The notes under the pieces are model-generated. The model saw nothing but the letters and a program-made list of their open reading frames with translations. It ran no database searches and was not told the DNA's origin. A DNA stretch of 64,000 nucleotides. Origin: Syncephalis plumigaleata. Taxonomy: Eukaryota; Zoopagomycota; Zoopagomycetes; Zoopagales; Piptocephalidaceae. The stretch covers positions 496,001 to 560,000 of the forward strand of contig JAIXMF010000003.1 in assembly GCA_025201365.1 (NCBI GenBank). Reading direction: 5' to 3'. Position numbers and translations under genes: made by a program. Below, piece after piece: positions 36,801-47,139 of the stretch (the first letter of the stretch is position 1; the number at the start of each line of letters is the position of its first letter).

Positions 36801-39800
36801 AACAGTGATATGGCGATACGTGGTAAGCCACGCTTATTGGCATCTCAAGTGTGGAATGCCATTGTGGTGTCAATGTTCCGGGAACATCTCATTTCATCCG
36901 ATACCCTAGAAAAATGATGTATCAACAGGTAAGCAATAATGTCTGCTGATAATGAAGTATATGATAACAAATCACTAATGATGTATATATACACATGTGT
37001 GTATGTTATTTAATTATAGACACCAAGTGAAGATGGTCGTAAACAATTAAAGGAGCCAACATTCTTTATTGCTCAAGAGGACTCGTCACTCAAGGGAGAA
37101 TACTTTGAACGTGGCAGTGAAGCCGAGCGACGCTTCTCCTATTTCGCGCAATCGTTGGCCACACTTTTACCGGAGCCAATGGGCGTCGAGAGAATGCCGA
37201 CCTTTACCGTTCTGACGCCACACTATGGCGAAAAGATTCTACTATCGCTAAAGGAGATTATTCGCGAGAATGACAAGCAAACACGCATCACGCTACTTGA
37301 ATACTTGAAGAAAATGCATCGTACGGAATGGGATAACTTTGTCAAGGATAGCAAGTTGCTAGCGGAGGAAATGCCGGAATTGGCCGAACCATCCATTAAT
37401 CTCGGCAATTTAATGATTCACGCACGGCTTTGGGAACAGGTGCCGCCAGCGGTACTAATAGCTTGAATATCAGCGCATCCAATAGTGTGACCACAAGCGA
37501 GAACGGTCTCGTCGATGGTAGTCCACAGAGTAACACACAACTCGACGATATTGCTTATCAGACTATCGGTTACAAGTCGGCCACACCCGAGTTCACCCTA
37601 CGTACGCGTATATGGGCCTCGCTACGTTCGCAAACCTTGTATCGTACCGTGTCCGGGTTCATGAATTACTCGCGAGCACTTCGTCTTTTATACCGTGTAG
37701 AACACCCGGAATGCCCGCAAGGCATGCTAGGCGAGATGCACGCCGATCAACACGCGAAACGTAAATTCTGCTTCTTGATCTCCATGCAGCGTTACACTAA
37801 ATTCGATGCCGAGGAACTTGAATGCGTTGAATTCCTATTCAAGGCGTATCCCGATTTGCAAATTGCCTATCTCGAGGAGGAGAAATCGGAACAGGGCGGA
37901 TCGATTGAACCACGTATCTATTCCGTGCTCATTGACGGTCGTTGTGAAATCATGCCCGATGGACGTCGTAAACCGAAATATCGTATTCAGGTAAATGATA
38001 ATAATACTAGTAACAACGATAACAATGACAATACTAATGATATAATATTAGTTGCCGGGTAATCCAATTCTAGGTGATGGTAAATCCGATAATCAGAATC
38101 ATGCCATTATCTTTATGCGTGGCGAGTACCTACAATTGATTGATGCTAATCAGGACAACTATCTTGAGGAAGCATTGAAGATTCGTAATATACTTGCTGA
38201 ATTCGAGGAATTCGAAGGCGACGTCAATTGTCAGGATCCTTACGGCGAGGGTGTTCATTATCCACCGCCCGTTGCCATTGTCGGCGCTCGTGAGTTCATC
38301 TTCTCGCAAAGTGTCGGTGTACTTGGCGACGTTGCAGCCGGTAAGGAGACCACCTTTGGCACGCTGGCTCATCGTATCATGGCCAAGATGGGTGGCAAGT
38401 TGCATTATGGCCATCCCGACTTCCTTAACGCCATCTACATGAATACACGCGGCGGTGTTAGCAAGGCGACCAAGGGTCTCCACTTGAACGAGGATATCTA
38501 CGCCGGTATGAATGCCTTTGAGCGTGGTGGTCGTATTAAACACACCGAATACTTCCAGTGCGGTAAAGGACGTGATCTCGGTTTTTGTAGCGTGCTCAAC
38601 TTCAACACGAAGATCGGTACAGGTATGGCGGAGCAATTCTTGTCGCGTGAACACTACTACATTGGCACGCAACTGCCACTCGATCGATTCCTCACCTTCT
38701 TCTACGCTCATCCCGGTTTTCAGATTAACAATATTCAGATTATGCTCGCCACACAACTGTTCATGTACTCGCTCGTGCTTATCGGTGTTTTGGGCAAATC
38801 CATCCTAATTTGCGATGAACTACCGGAGAATGCATCGCCCGATGCACAACTAATGCCACCGGGCTGTTTCAATCTATGGCCAATCATATTATGGATGAAA
38901 CGCTGCGTCATCAGTGTACTCGCCGTGTTCTTTGTCGCTTTCCTGCCACTTTTCCTGCAAATGGTCACGGAGCAAGGATTCCTACGTGCACTCGCTCGTC
39001 TAGGCAAGCAACTCTTCTCCATGTCTCCATTATTCGAGGTGTTTGCCACTCAAATCTACTCGCATAGTATCATGTCCAATTTGAGTTTCGGCGGTGCTCG
39101 TTACATTGGCACGGGTCGTGGCGTGGCCATTACACGCATGCCATTCGCTACGCTTTATTCGCGATTCGCCGGCAGTGCCATCTATCTTGGTGTACGCCTG
39201 GTGTTGATGCTGCTATTCGCGTCGGTTACCATTTGGATTCCGCATCTTAGCTACTTCTGGATTACGAATGTTGCATTGTGCATTGCACCATTCTTCTTTA
39301 ATCCGCATCAATTCATTCCAAGCGAGTTCATCATTGATTATCGTGCCTGGCTACGCTGGATGTCTGCCGGTAATGTGCGATCCGAGTCCAACTCGTGGAT
39401 CAACATTGTCGCACTGCTCGTACACGTATCACGGGACATAAGCGTAACGACTTGGTGATAGTGCACGCGGTGTGGCCAGCGTACCTCGCGCCAGTAAGTT
39501 GACCATGTTCTGGACCGAATTATTCCTACCCATTGTACTGGCGTTCATCGTCACCTTCGCTTACGTGTTCGCTAAACGATACGAGGGATTCGATCAGGTG
39601 TGAAGCGTATCTGCATACTGGCCATTCTACCGATTGCATTGAATGCAGGTATGCTTGCCGTTCAATTCGTACTATCCATCCTACTTGGCAATACACTGGG
39701 TGCATTGTTCAAATCGTTTGGTAGCCTATGGCAGGCATCGCTCATGGTTGGGCCGTGATCAATCTAATCGGTACATTCATGATACTTTACATGCTAGAGG

Positions 39801-40366
39801 AATGGAGAAGCTCCTACACCGTACTAGGCGTCATGGCTATGGTGACCATTCAACGAGCGGTATTCGCTCTAATGACCACCTTCCTACTTACACGCGAATA
39901 CGATCAGGACGCCTCCAATCTAGCCTGGTGGACGGGTAAATGGCGTGGACGCGGTCTAGGCTGGGGCGGCATACTACAACCGCTACGTGAATACTGCTGC
40001 AAGATAGTCGAGTCATCATTGTTTGCCGTCGATTTTATCGCGGGACACTTTATTCTATTTGTGCTATCGCTATTCTGCCTAGTACCATGGATGGATCGTT
40101 GGCATACAGCCATTCTATTCTGGCTGCCTCCTAGTCGTCAATTCCGTCGTCCCATCTACTCAATGCGTGAACGTAGTCGTCGTCGTCGTATTTGCGTTGG
40201 ATATGGTCTACTGTTTGCGTTAATGTTCATCGTGATGGTGGCATTACTAATCGTGCCACAGATTAAGCCAAGTTTAGCACCCAAATCAATTACCAAATTG
40301 ATCAAGTGTAAAACACACCCACACATACACGCGTATACTATGATCATCGTTATTATTACGAACTAG
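33868..40366 (+). CDS. FKS1: FKS-type 1,3-beta-glucan synthase (about ten apparent 1-base losses)
   Basis: Plasma-membrane GT48 enzyme making beta-1,3-glucan from UDP-glucose. Exons 33868-36929, 37020-37990, 38052-40366. A low-complexity N-terminal region of about 400 residues is followed by the FKS1 domain (SRQMPDQA ... [32 protein letters not shown]) and the conserved core ([113 protein letters not shown]). Apparent one-base losses at roughly 35297, 35412, 36003, 36366, 36913, 37430, 39388, 39446, 39598 and 39729 split the frame; each flank aligns with yeast Fks1 order, with no nonsense changes inside frames. The last 20 codons after LIK are low-complexity, so the true 3' end may be spliced differently. 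Confidence 0.93.
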
Positions 40367-40425
40367 CAAACATCTTCCTCCATCGTTCACTCACTCACTC
40401 ACTCACTCTAGAAGAGGATACCAAC

Positions 40426-40456
<31 letters not shown>

Positions 40457-40930
40457 GACGATGTATACATGAATACAATGTGTGTGTACGTGTACGTGCA
40501 CACATGTGTATTAATGTAAGGCCTCTTTTCTTTTATAAAACTGATGGCCCTCTCATCTATACATTGTCCTCACCATCTGCTCATTCTTCCCCTTATGAGA
40601 TTGCCCTTTTCTTTTCTTCCCTTATAATGCAAAGTAGTCATTGCTTTGATAATGATCATGCTTGATAATTGGACTGTCCTTTCCATCATCTGCACATGTT
40701 ACCGTTCATTATCATTATCATCATTGCTACTGCTTTATGCCCTTTGTGATTGGTATCCATCCCACTTTCCTATCATCATCGTCATCATCATCTATTGGTG
40801 CCCATTGATTATTAAAAATAAATAGCATTGTGTTTCTGTCAAGCCTTTTCTTCTTGTTCTTCTTCAACAGCAAAGGAATATCTCTTTCTCGTATTTCATT
40901 GTCGATTCATTAACAAGTACGACTGCCACT
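40367..40930. other. Intergenic region
   Basis: About 560 bp with TCAC repeats near 40387-40410 and a TTA microsatellite near 40427-40456. No gene seen; probably the FKS 3' end and the promoter of oxygenase 2. Confidence 0.5.
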
Positions 40931-42172
40931 ATGACTGCATCTTCTGTGTCGTTGCCTATTATTGATTTCGAGGCAATGCGCGATACCAATGCTGACCCTG
41001 AAATACGTAAGCAAGTAGCACAACAAATCGATACCGCTTGTCGTCAATATGGGTAAATTAATCGTGAATAATAAAGAATAGCATCATCGTTTATATTGAT
41101 CATTCGTGGTATATATAGATTCTTCTATCTTATTAATCATGGTATTCCATTGGAATTGCAACAAGCTATACGAGAGCAAACGAAACAATTCTTTGCCATG
41201 TCGCTCGAGGAGAAACAAGCGTTGTACGGGCATTACGGCACGGTACGAGGTTATCACAACTATACAAACGATACGAAGTTAAGTGACAATCTACAGCATG
41301 AAACATTGGCCATCGTTCAACCGCTATCCCATCATCGTAATGGCAACCAATAGGCGATGAGGCAGCCATCGATGGTGCAGACATATTTGGACCGCAAATG
41401 AAGATTGATGACGCTGCACTACACATGCCGTTTACAATTATCGTGCGGCTATCATAGAATTGGGTCGACGTATGATCAAGTTGATTGCCACCGAGTTGGG
41501 TGTCACATCATCATCATCATCATCGTTCGACTTCGAATGGCTTAACGATCTATTCTCGGTCATGCGTCTCAATTATTATCCAACTTGTGAATCAATCAAT
41601 GATGCATCCGATGTAGGCATGAGAGAACACACAGATATCGGGTAACTATAATAACACATGCGATATTAATCACTGTAATACTAATTGCCGCTTAGTATGT
41701 TGACATTTTTAGATCAGGTAATTAATTGATATAGGCATATATGGAAGTATAATATTAGTCTAATGGTTATCGATTCAGGACACACATGTTACTTCGTTGC
41801 AAATAAAGACAGCCGATGATGAATGGAAGTCGGTGGAACCGGTGCCCAATAGCTTAATCGTTAATCTGGCGACATGATGGTGGTAAGCACATAATGAGCA
41901 ATGCATTGTTATGGATAGTAACAAGGATAATGTTGAATTAGACATGGTCTAATGGTCAGTATCGATCAGCGATGCATCGTGTTGTACATAAACACAATCA
42001 GAGTCGTCACTCGATTGCCACGTTCGTTGATCCTCGATTTGATGCAATTGTACCAACGCTAAAGGAGGCGATACCTGAAGGAGAAACGGCACGCTATCCA
42101 TCTGGATGTTACGGTGATACTGCGTTAAGCAAATTGAAGGATTTCTACGATTTAACTGCCAAAACGAATTGA
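40931..42172 (+). CDS. 2OG-Fe(II) oxygenase, IPNS-like, paralogue 2
   Basis: Same family as 16046-17330 and 60198-61486. Five exons: 40931-41052, 41119-41641, 41696-41717, 41779-41882, 41942-42172, at the same positions and phases as the paralogues, all with GT donors. N-terminus SLPIIDFEAM, then GFFYLINHGIPLELQQAI. Iron ligands: H and D of REHTDIG and H of MHRVVHKH; RHSIATF carries the Arg. Apparent one-base losses near 41350, 41421 and 41868 interrupt exons 2 and 4, making it the most broken paralogue, so decay cannot be excluded here. A Ser run (SSSSSS) is inserted before FDFEWLNDLF. Confidence 0.8.
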
Positions 42173-42415
42173 ATTAATAGCAATAATAATAATTGCTCGT
42201 TACATCGACAATAATGGAATGAAATTACCATGTTATTGTTATTGCCATCATCATGGTATGAATTGATTTACACTTTCAAAGGGACTGAATTGTTAAGAGT
42301 GTAGCTTTATTCCAATCATGAAAGCATCAATTATTAATAAAACTCGTATAAACTTGCTTCCAAATAATTGCTATGACGTCTTACGGAAATACCGATTAGA
42401 TATATTTCCAGATGG

Positions 42416-43567
42416 CTATAGTAGTCGTGGTTGTGGCTGGTGTGCTTGCTGTGCTTGTACTAGCATACTCTTCAATGCAACCGCAAAGCTAGAACAGTCT
42501 CGAGTACGTGTCGCTATGGTAGTTATATGAAGCACTGAAATATAGGCAGCTACAGCTTGCTTCAATGCTGCTTTGCTTCGCATTGGGAAAAATGCTAAAT
42601 CAGCTTCTCGTGCTTGTTTTATATACTGTACTATCCTCATACGGTCCTCAGGAGTAATATTTAGTGGATTTTCCGCAATTTCTAGGCCAATCTTGCTTGA
42701 AATATAATCGTAAAGCTCCTCATGGTAGCCAGTGCATGCATAAGGACTTGGTGATCCAGGATTAATCTTTGCAGGCATGATAGCGACATTCAACTGTTTT
42801 GTAGGTGGTTGAGGCCTTCCTATTACCTCAAATTCAGATATTGCTGCCTTTAATTGTCCTTATCTGTGGTATAACAGAAATATCTACATTTATACGTTAA
42901 TAGATGTGATATAACTTGATAATGCTTACCGCCTAAGTCTAGTTTTATATCTCTAATACCGGCATGTAAAGGTAAAGGAAACCTACGAAATAGTTAGTGC
43001 ATGCACTGAATAGCATAGATAAACAGCTTACCTTTAAGCAATTGTGGTACGACTTGGCTGAGAGTAACAAGACGATTTAAATAGTTTTGTTGATGTATGA
43101 ATTGGTCCAAAGGCTTATCACCAACATTACCGTAGATAAAACAGTTTCCTGCAGGCTAAGATGGTCCTGCAGGAACCGGATAGATTTTAGTGGATTCCTG
43201 ACGTAATCACGATATTCTTTATTGGCACCTCTATTTCGTGCGGCACAAGTGCCTTTTATACAAGAGTAAGTAGAAGAGTATAAATGATATCCATTATACT
43301 TACATCAAATTGCTTTCTCAATATTAATAGGCGTGCATGTCATATATGCGGACTCTTCACCATACCTAAGTTGAGCAATACTAGAAGTTTGCCTACTCCT
43401 CCATCAATCCATCGCAAATTTGATAGACCTTCATTGGTAGCTCTTTGCTCTATGTAGTTACGAGCGTATAAGGTTGAACCATCAATTGCTTGTGCCTGGA
43501 TGGCACATGATATCAGTACCAATACCGCGGTTATCGTCAATGTCGTTTGATGTAATAATGAAAGCAT
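42416..43567 (-). CDS. Unrecognised secreted protein
   Basis: I do not recognise the family. Minus-strand exons approximately 43366-43567, 43032-43252, 42930-42982, 42416-42863. The N-terminus MLSLLHQTTLTITAVLVLIS...QAQA is a clear signal peptide. Mature part contains RWIDGGVGKLLVLLNLG, TCAARNRGANKEYRDYV, GNCFIYGNVGDKPLDQF, LPLHAGIRDIKLDLGG, and a helical C-terminus (TPEDRMRIVQYIKQAREADL). Three apparent one-base losses (near 43155, 42980 and 42850) interrupt it. Splice sites are canonical except a weak AAAG acceptor for exon 2. Convergent with oxygenase 2. Coding nature is supported by consistent phases and sense composition, not by homology. Confidence 0.5.
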
Positions 43568-44096
43568 GTTATTCGTGATATCTAATAAATCCAAAGATAG
43601 GATAAACGAGCGTGTATGTCTGTGGATACCGAGAGATGAGTGAGTAAGAGAGAAGATATGGTTGATGCAAAGAAAGTAGCAATATTAACGTCTTCATTTA
43701 TGTCGTAAATAGTTCAGATTGCCATTTTATTGAATAGAACAATGCTTCGACTGTAAACTGAGTATGGCGAACAAAACAATATCAACCCACATGTAGAATT
43801 GCCATTAATAGTATGACATCCACTAGTTGTATTCTGTTTTTATTTTATCTTGATTATTCAGAATGCGCCATTCTATTACATCTTACTTTGAATAAAGTAA
43901 TGTTTCAGTTATAGCTCATGTACTAAAGAAAGGAGAAAACATTGCACGATATCATTTGCCATTATTAGCATGCTTACTATAGAAAAGGTGCTCATTCAAA
44001 CCAATCGTGTATTGGTTAACATGTTCATGTTCAATTGACCATTACATCGATACTAATACACTGCCATCCTTATGATATGGATTGATTTACATTCAG
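43568..44096. other. Intergenic region left of inverted-repeat arm 1
   Basis: About 530 bp, AT-rich, no gene or repeat recognised. Confidence 0.5.
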
Positions 44097-45596
44097 CTAT
44101 ACTCATGTACATGATGCTCAATACAACCATTTCAATAGAATGTAACCAGCCATGATGGTTATCACAGGTGTACGCGTCATCATTGATGTAGTATTCTGAA
44201 ATGATAATGATGATGTGTAGATTCAGACAATTGACAAACCATGCGGTAACACAAAGGTCAGGCATTCACCATCATCTTCATTTATCGTCATAATGATTAA
44301 GCATGTGGACAGCTTTTCTCATATGGTGCATCTGTATGCAGTTAAAATGATAGCAACTCTTCCTTCCTTCTCACTAGCTGCACGCATAGACCAATAGCGA
44401 TAACCTGATATGTTACATCACTGTTCAGTTATGATATGTTCATGCGAAGGTGAACACCATGATGATACTGCAACCATGCATCGAACGACCTTGACAATTC
44501 AGATTAACGCTGCTCGCTCGCATGATGCATTTGGATTGCATTCGACAATTGACAGAAGCAGGCTGGACATGTATTCCTCCATCTAATTGGTACTCATCTG
44601 CTCGGTGTGTTACTACACCAATACTGCCTGCCATTTGGTATTTGTCTGTCCATTGTATCCGTCGATGATCACTCGCCTATTGACTACTACTACTACTACT
44701 ACTACTACTCATTCCATAATACACTAGTCATGTATACAACAATCAATGCAATGATTACAATAATATCAGCGTGCAATCAATCAATACAGAGTAGTCGATA
44801 TGTTTGGATGTACGATACAGACAAGCAATACCAGTTGATGCAAGTGTACGCGTCAGCATTCACCGAACATACCGATAGCTATCAATGATAATGGTGATAC
44901 GATATGTTCTGGCCATTTGATTGATGTCTACATAATTACACTAATAGGAACAGGTATTTCTAAGCTATCAGGGTGTTCGATATTACGAATAACCATACGT
45001 ACAGCCAAGCCTCTTTTCATATGCACAGTCCCATATGCATAGCTTCCAGTCTGGAAAGGATCAATCAACAAGTTTAACGTCGTTTGACATTCACCAATAA
45101 CAATGACATTGGTATGCGAATTCAGCGGTCATATGTTGTACGTCCATGCGGTGAGAGGGATGCTACATGGATGCTGTTGGTTAATTCTCAACAGGAATAA
45201 TGATATCATCATGCAAGCATGAACATAACGAATCAACTTGACATTGCTTAACTCTGAGCATTCAAACTACACTGCCAATTGACAAATGAAAGTTAGTGGT
45301 GCTTGTATTCTCAATATACTACTCACATGCAATGAATGACAATGCTGCTATACCGATATGCACCACTAACTTGCATGATGCTGCTAGAGCAGTATTGCAC
45401 TATCATTCAGATAGCAAATCTACTGGTTAATATCCACATGGATGGCATGGTAAACGTGCAGTCTGATGGATGTTCCATCATTCCGAGTACAATCCATGTA
45501 CAGAGGCGAGTATCGTATGGAGATAGTCTGACTGTGGTCTATGGCCATCCTGCTATGTTCACTAGGAATATCCGCCATCATCACTATCATCTCGGC

Positions 45597-45603
45597 TATA
45601 AAT
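45597..45603 (+). promoter_or_regulatory. TATA box of secreted peptide gene, copy 1
   Basis: TATAAAT about 170 nt before the ATG, followed by a pyrimidine-rich leader (CTCTTCTACTCTATTC-like). The same element lies at 53609-53615 in the other arm. Confidence 0.5.
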
Positions 45604-45772
45604 CAAGCACTTTTTGGCACACTCGACTTGCCATCTTCATACTCACTCTTCTACTCTATTCTACTCTAGCTACTACTCTAGCTACTACTATTAGTACTCG
45701 TATATATTATTGCTCTGTATTCTCGTTTTAGTTTGTTTATCTGTCTACCTATTCCACTAGACTAATATCAAC

Positions 45773-46033
45773 ATGAAGTTCTCTGCCGCTATCGCCATTG
45801 CCGTCGCCGTTGTCGCTGTCGCCAGCCTGGTCACCGTTGAAGCCAGGCCCAACAGGGTCCGTCGTGCTCCTCTAGCCGACAACATAAATGTCCAAGATAA
45901 CGCCGTCGGTAAAGACGCTGTAGTCGCTGTCCCTGCTATCGTTAACGCTCTTGGTAATAACCATGGCGATGTTGACAACGATCAACGCACTGGTCATCAT
46001 GTACAACCTAATCACAATATTGCTGGACATTAA
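45773..46033 (+). CDS. 86-residue secreted peptide precursor, copy 1
   Basis: Single-exon gene for a small secreted protein of unknown function. The signal peptide MKFSAAIAIAVAVVAVASLV is followed by TVEARPNRVRR, where RVRR is a typical Kex2/furin cleavage site, and then a hydrophilic mature part (APLADNINVQDNAVGKDAVV ... HHVQPNHNIAGH) rich in Asn, Asp and His and without cysteine. Translation is strongly expressed-gene-like in codon use (GCC, GTC). It differs from copy 2 only at residues 20 (V/A) and 62 (N/R) as translated. A secreted effector, pheromone-like or wall peptide are possibilities; none can be chosen from sequence. Confidence 0.8.
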   Translation: MKFSAAIAIAVAVVAVASLVTVEARPNRVRRAPLADNINVQDNAVGKDAVVAVPAIVNALGNNHGDVDNDQRTGHHVQPNHNIAGH

Positions 46034-46200
46034 GCATTATAATAAAGCTTACATGCCTCTATCCAATGATATCAAAAGAGACTATTTAGTAATAAATGTG
46101 TACAATTTTGTAATGGAATGGTAATAAATTTATTGCCAGCTAAGCACAACAGCGGATTATGGATACACCATTATCCAGCATGAGCAATAGTAGCACTCCC

Positions 46201-46225
46201 GCGAAATGCGAAATGCGAAATGCGA
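46201..46225. repeat. GCGAAAT heptamer tandem repeat
   Basis: Three and a half units of GCGAAAT, followed at 46237-46243 by the inverse ATTTCGC, so the locus can fold into a hairpin. Confidence 0.8.
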
Positions 46226-46382
46226 TTTTATGGGCTCATTTCGCGATTGAGGAAGCGACGGCCGAGTAAACTGCATCTTGAAGCGTGGGAAAGAAGAAGA
46301 GCAAACTAATTTCAGTATTTTAGAACGAAAGCCATTTGACCTTAAGTCGATGCGAAGGGAGAAAGCTATGAGAGGAATGAAC

Positions 46383-46607
46383 GAAGTGAATGAGTAAAGA
46401 GCAAAGCAGAAAGGGTAGAACACGAGGGCTTAGAGAAGTGAATGAGTATATTATGCAAGGAATACAAAAGTAGAGTGAAGTGAACGAATATACTAAGCAG
46501 AAGGAGCGAGTGTACTATGTAAGGGATACGGAGCGAATGAGTGTAATAAGCAGGAGGAATGAGTAGAACGCGCGAGCTACGATAAGTGAATGAGCAAAGA
46601 AATTAGT
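46383..46607. repeat. Degenerate purine-rich tandem repeat (units about 45-55 nt)
   Basis: Recurring element resembling GAAGTGAATGAGTA at about 46385, 46437, 46478, 46532 and 46587, with variable purine-rich spacers containing AAGCAGRAGG-like words. No gene spans it. Confidence 0.5.
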
Positions 46608-47139
46608 AAAGTTGTTAGCATTCATATGGCTACTCATATGATTCTTGTAGCTGCTTGATTTCATTTCTATTATTATGAGCTGCACCATAATAAAAACAAG
46701 CATTACAAGTCATATTACTACTATTACTACTGCTATGAGCCAATAAATATCTCTATCGTATTCATACAAATGTCATTCATTATCATGACATCTACGTGAC
46801 ATGTTCAATTGTATGTCATCTGTCATTGCTCATTTCATTGTCGCTTGACATGATCGACACTGATTGCAATGCATCACGACATGTCATCGAATGACCATAC
46901 AATCATATGGACGTGTCAATAAAGCATGAACATACTCGATGGTATCTATAATGCGATACGACATTCATCTGGTTAATATGATCATTACTCAAGCATCATT
47001 CTCTCACACACATACGCGTTTACTACATGTAAACCAAATGATATACGTTTGACATTGCCATTCTAATGTATGCATGTTCAACAATGTAAGAATAGAAAAA
47101 GTAAGCTTTATTCCTATTGATCAACAAATAATCCATGTA

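Larger units (their letters stand above)
44097..46037 (+). repeat. Inverted-repeat arm 1 (about 1.94 kb)
   Basis: Nearly identical to the reverse complement of 53175-55163. Left boundary is where both copies share CTATACTCATG; right boundary is just after the stop of the secreted peptide gene, where the copies diverge beyond TTAAGCA. Contains a short ACT microsatellite (44683-44709), a TATA box and the 86-residue peptide gene. Arms are separated by 7.1 kb. Confidence 0.92.

Noticed and set aside
35290-39735. Programmed ribosomal frameshifting in FKS
   Set aside because: Ten sites share no slippery heptamer or common stop-codon context, and similar breaks occur in unrelated genes; sequence deletions are simpler.
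44607-44888. Open frame with a Tyr run in arm 1
   Set aside because: Built on the ACT microsatellite; length differs between arms with the repeat number.
45336-45731. 131-codon open frame present identically in both inverted arms
   Set aside because: It overlaps the TATA box and leader of the peptide gene, has no domain, and its conservation is explained by the arms being near-identical overall.
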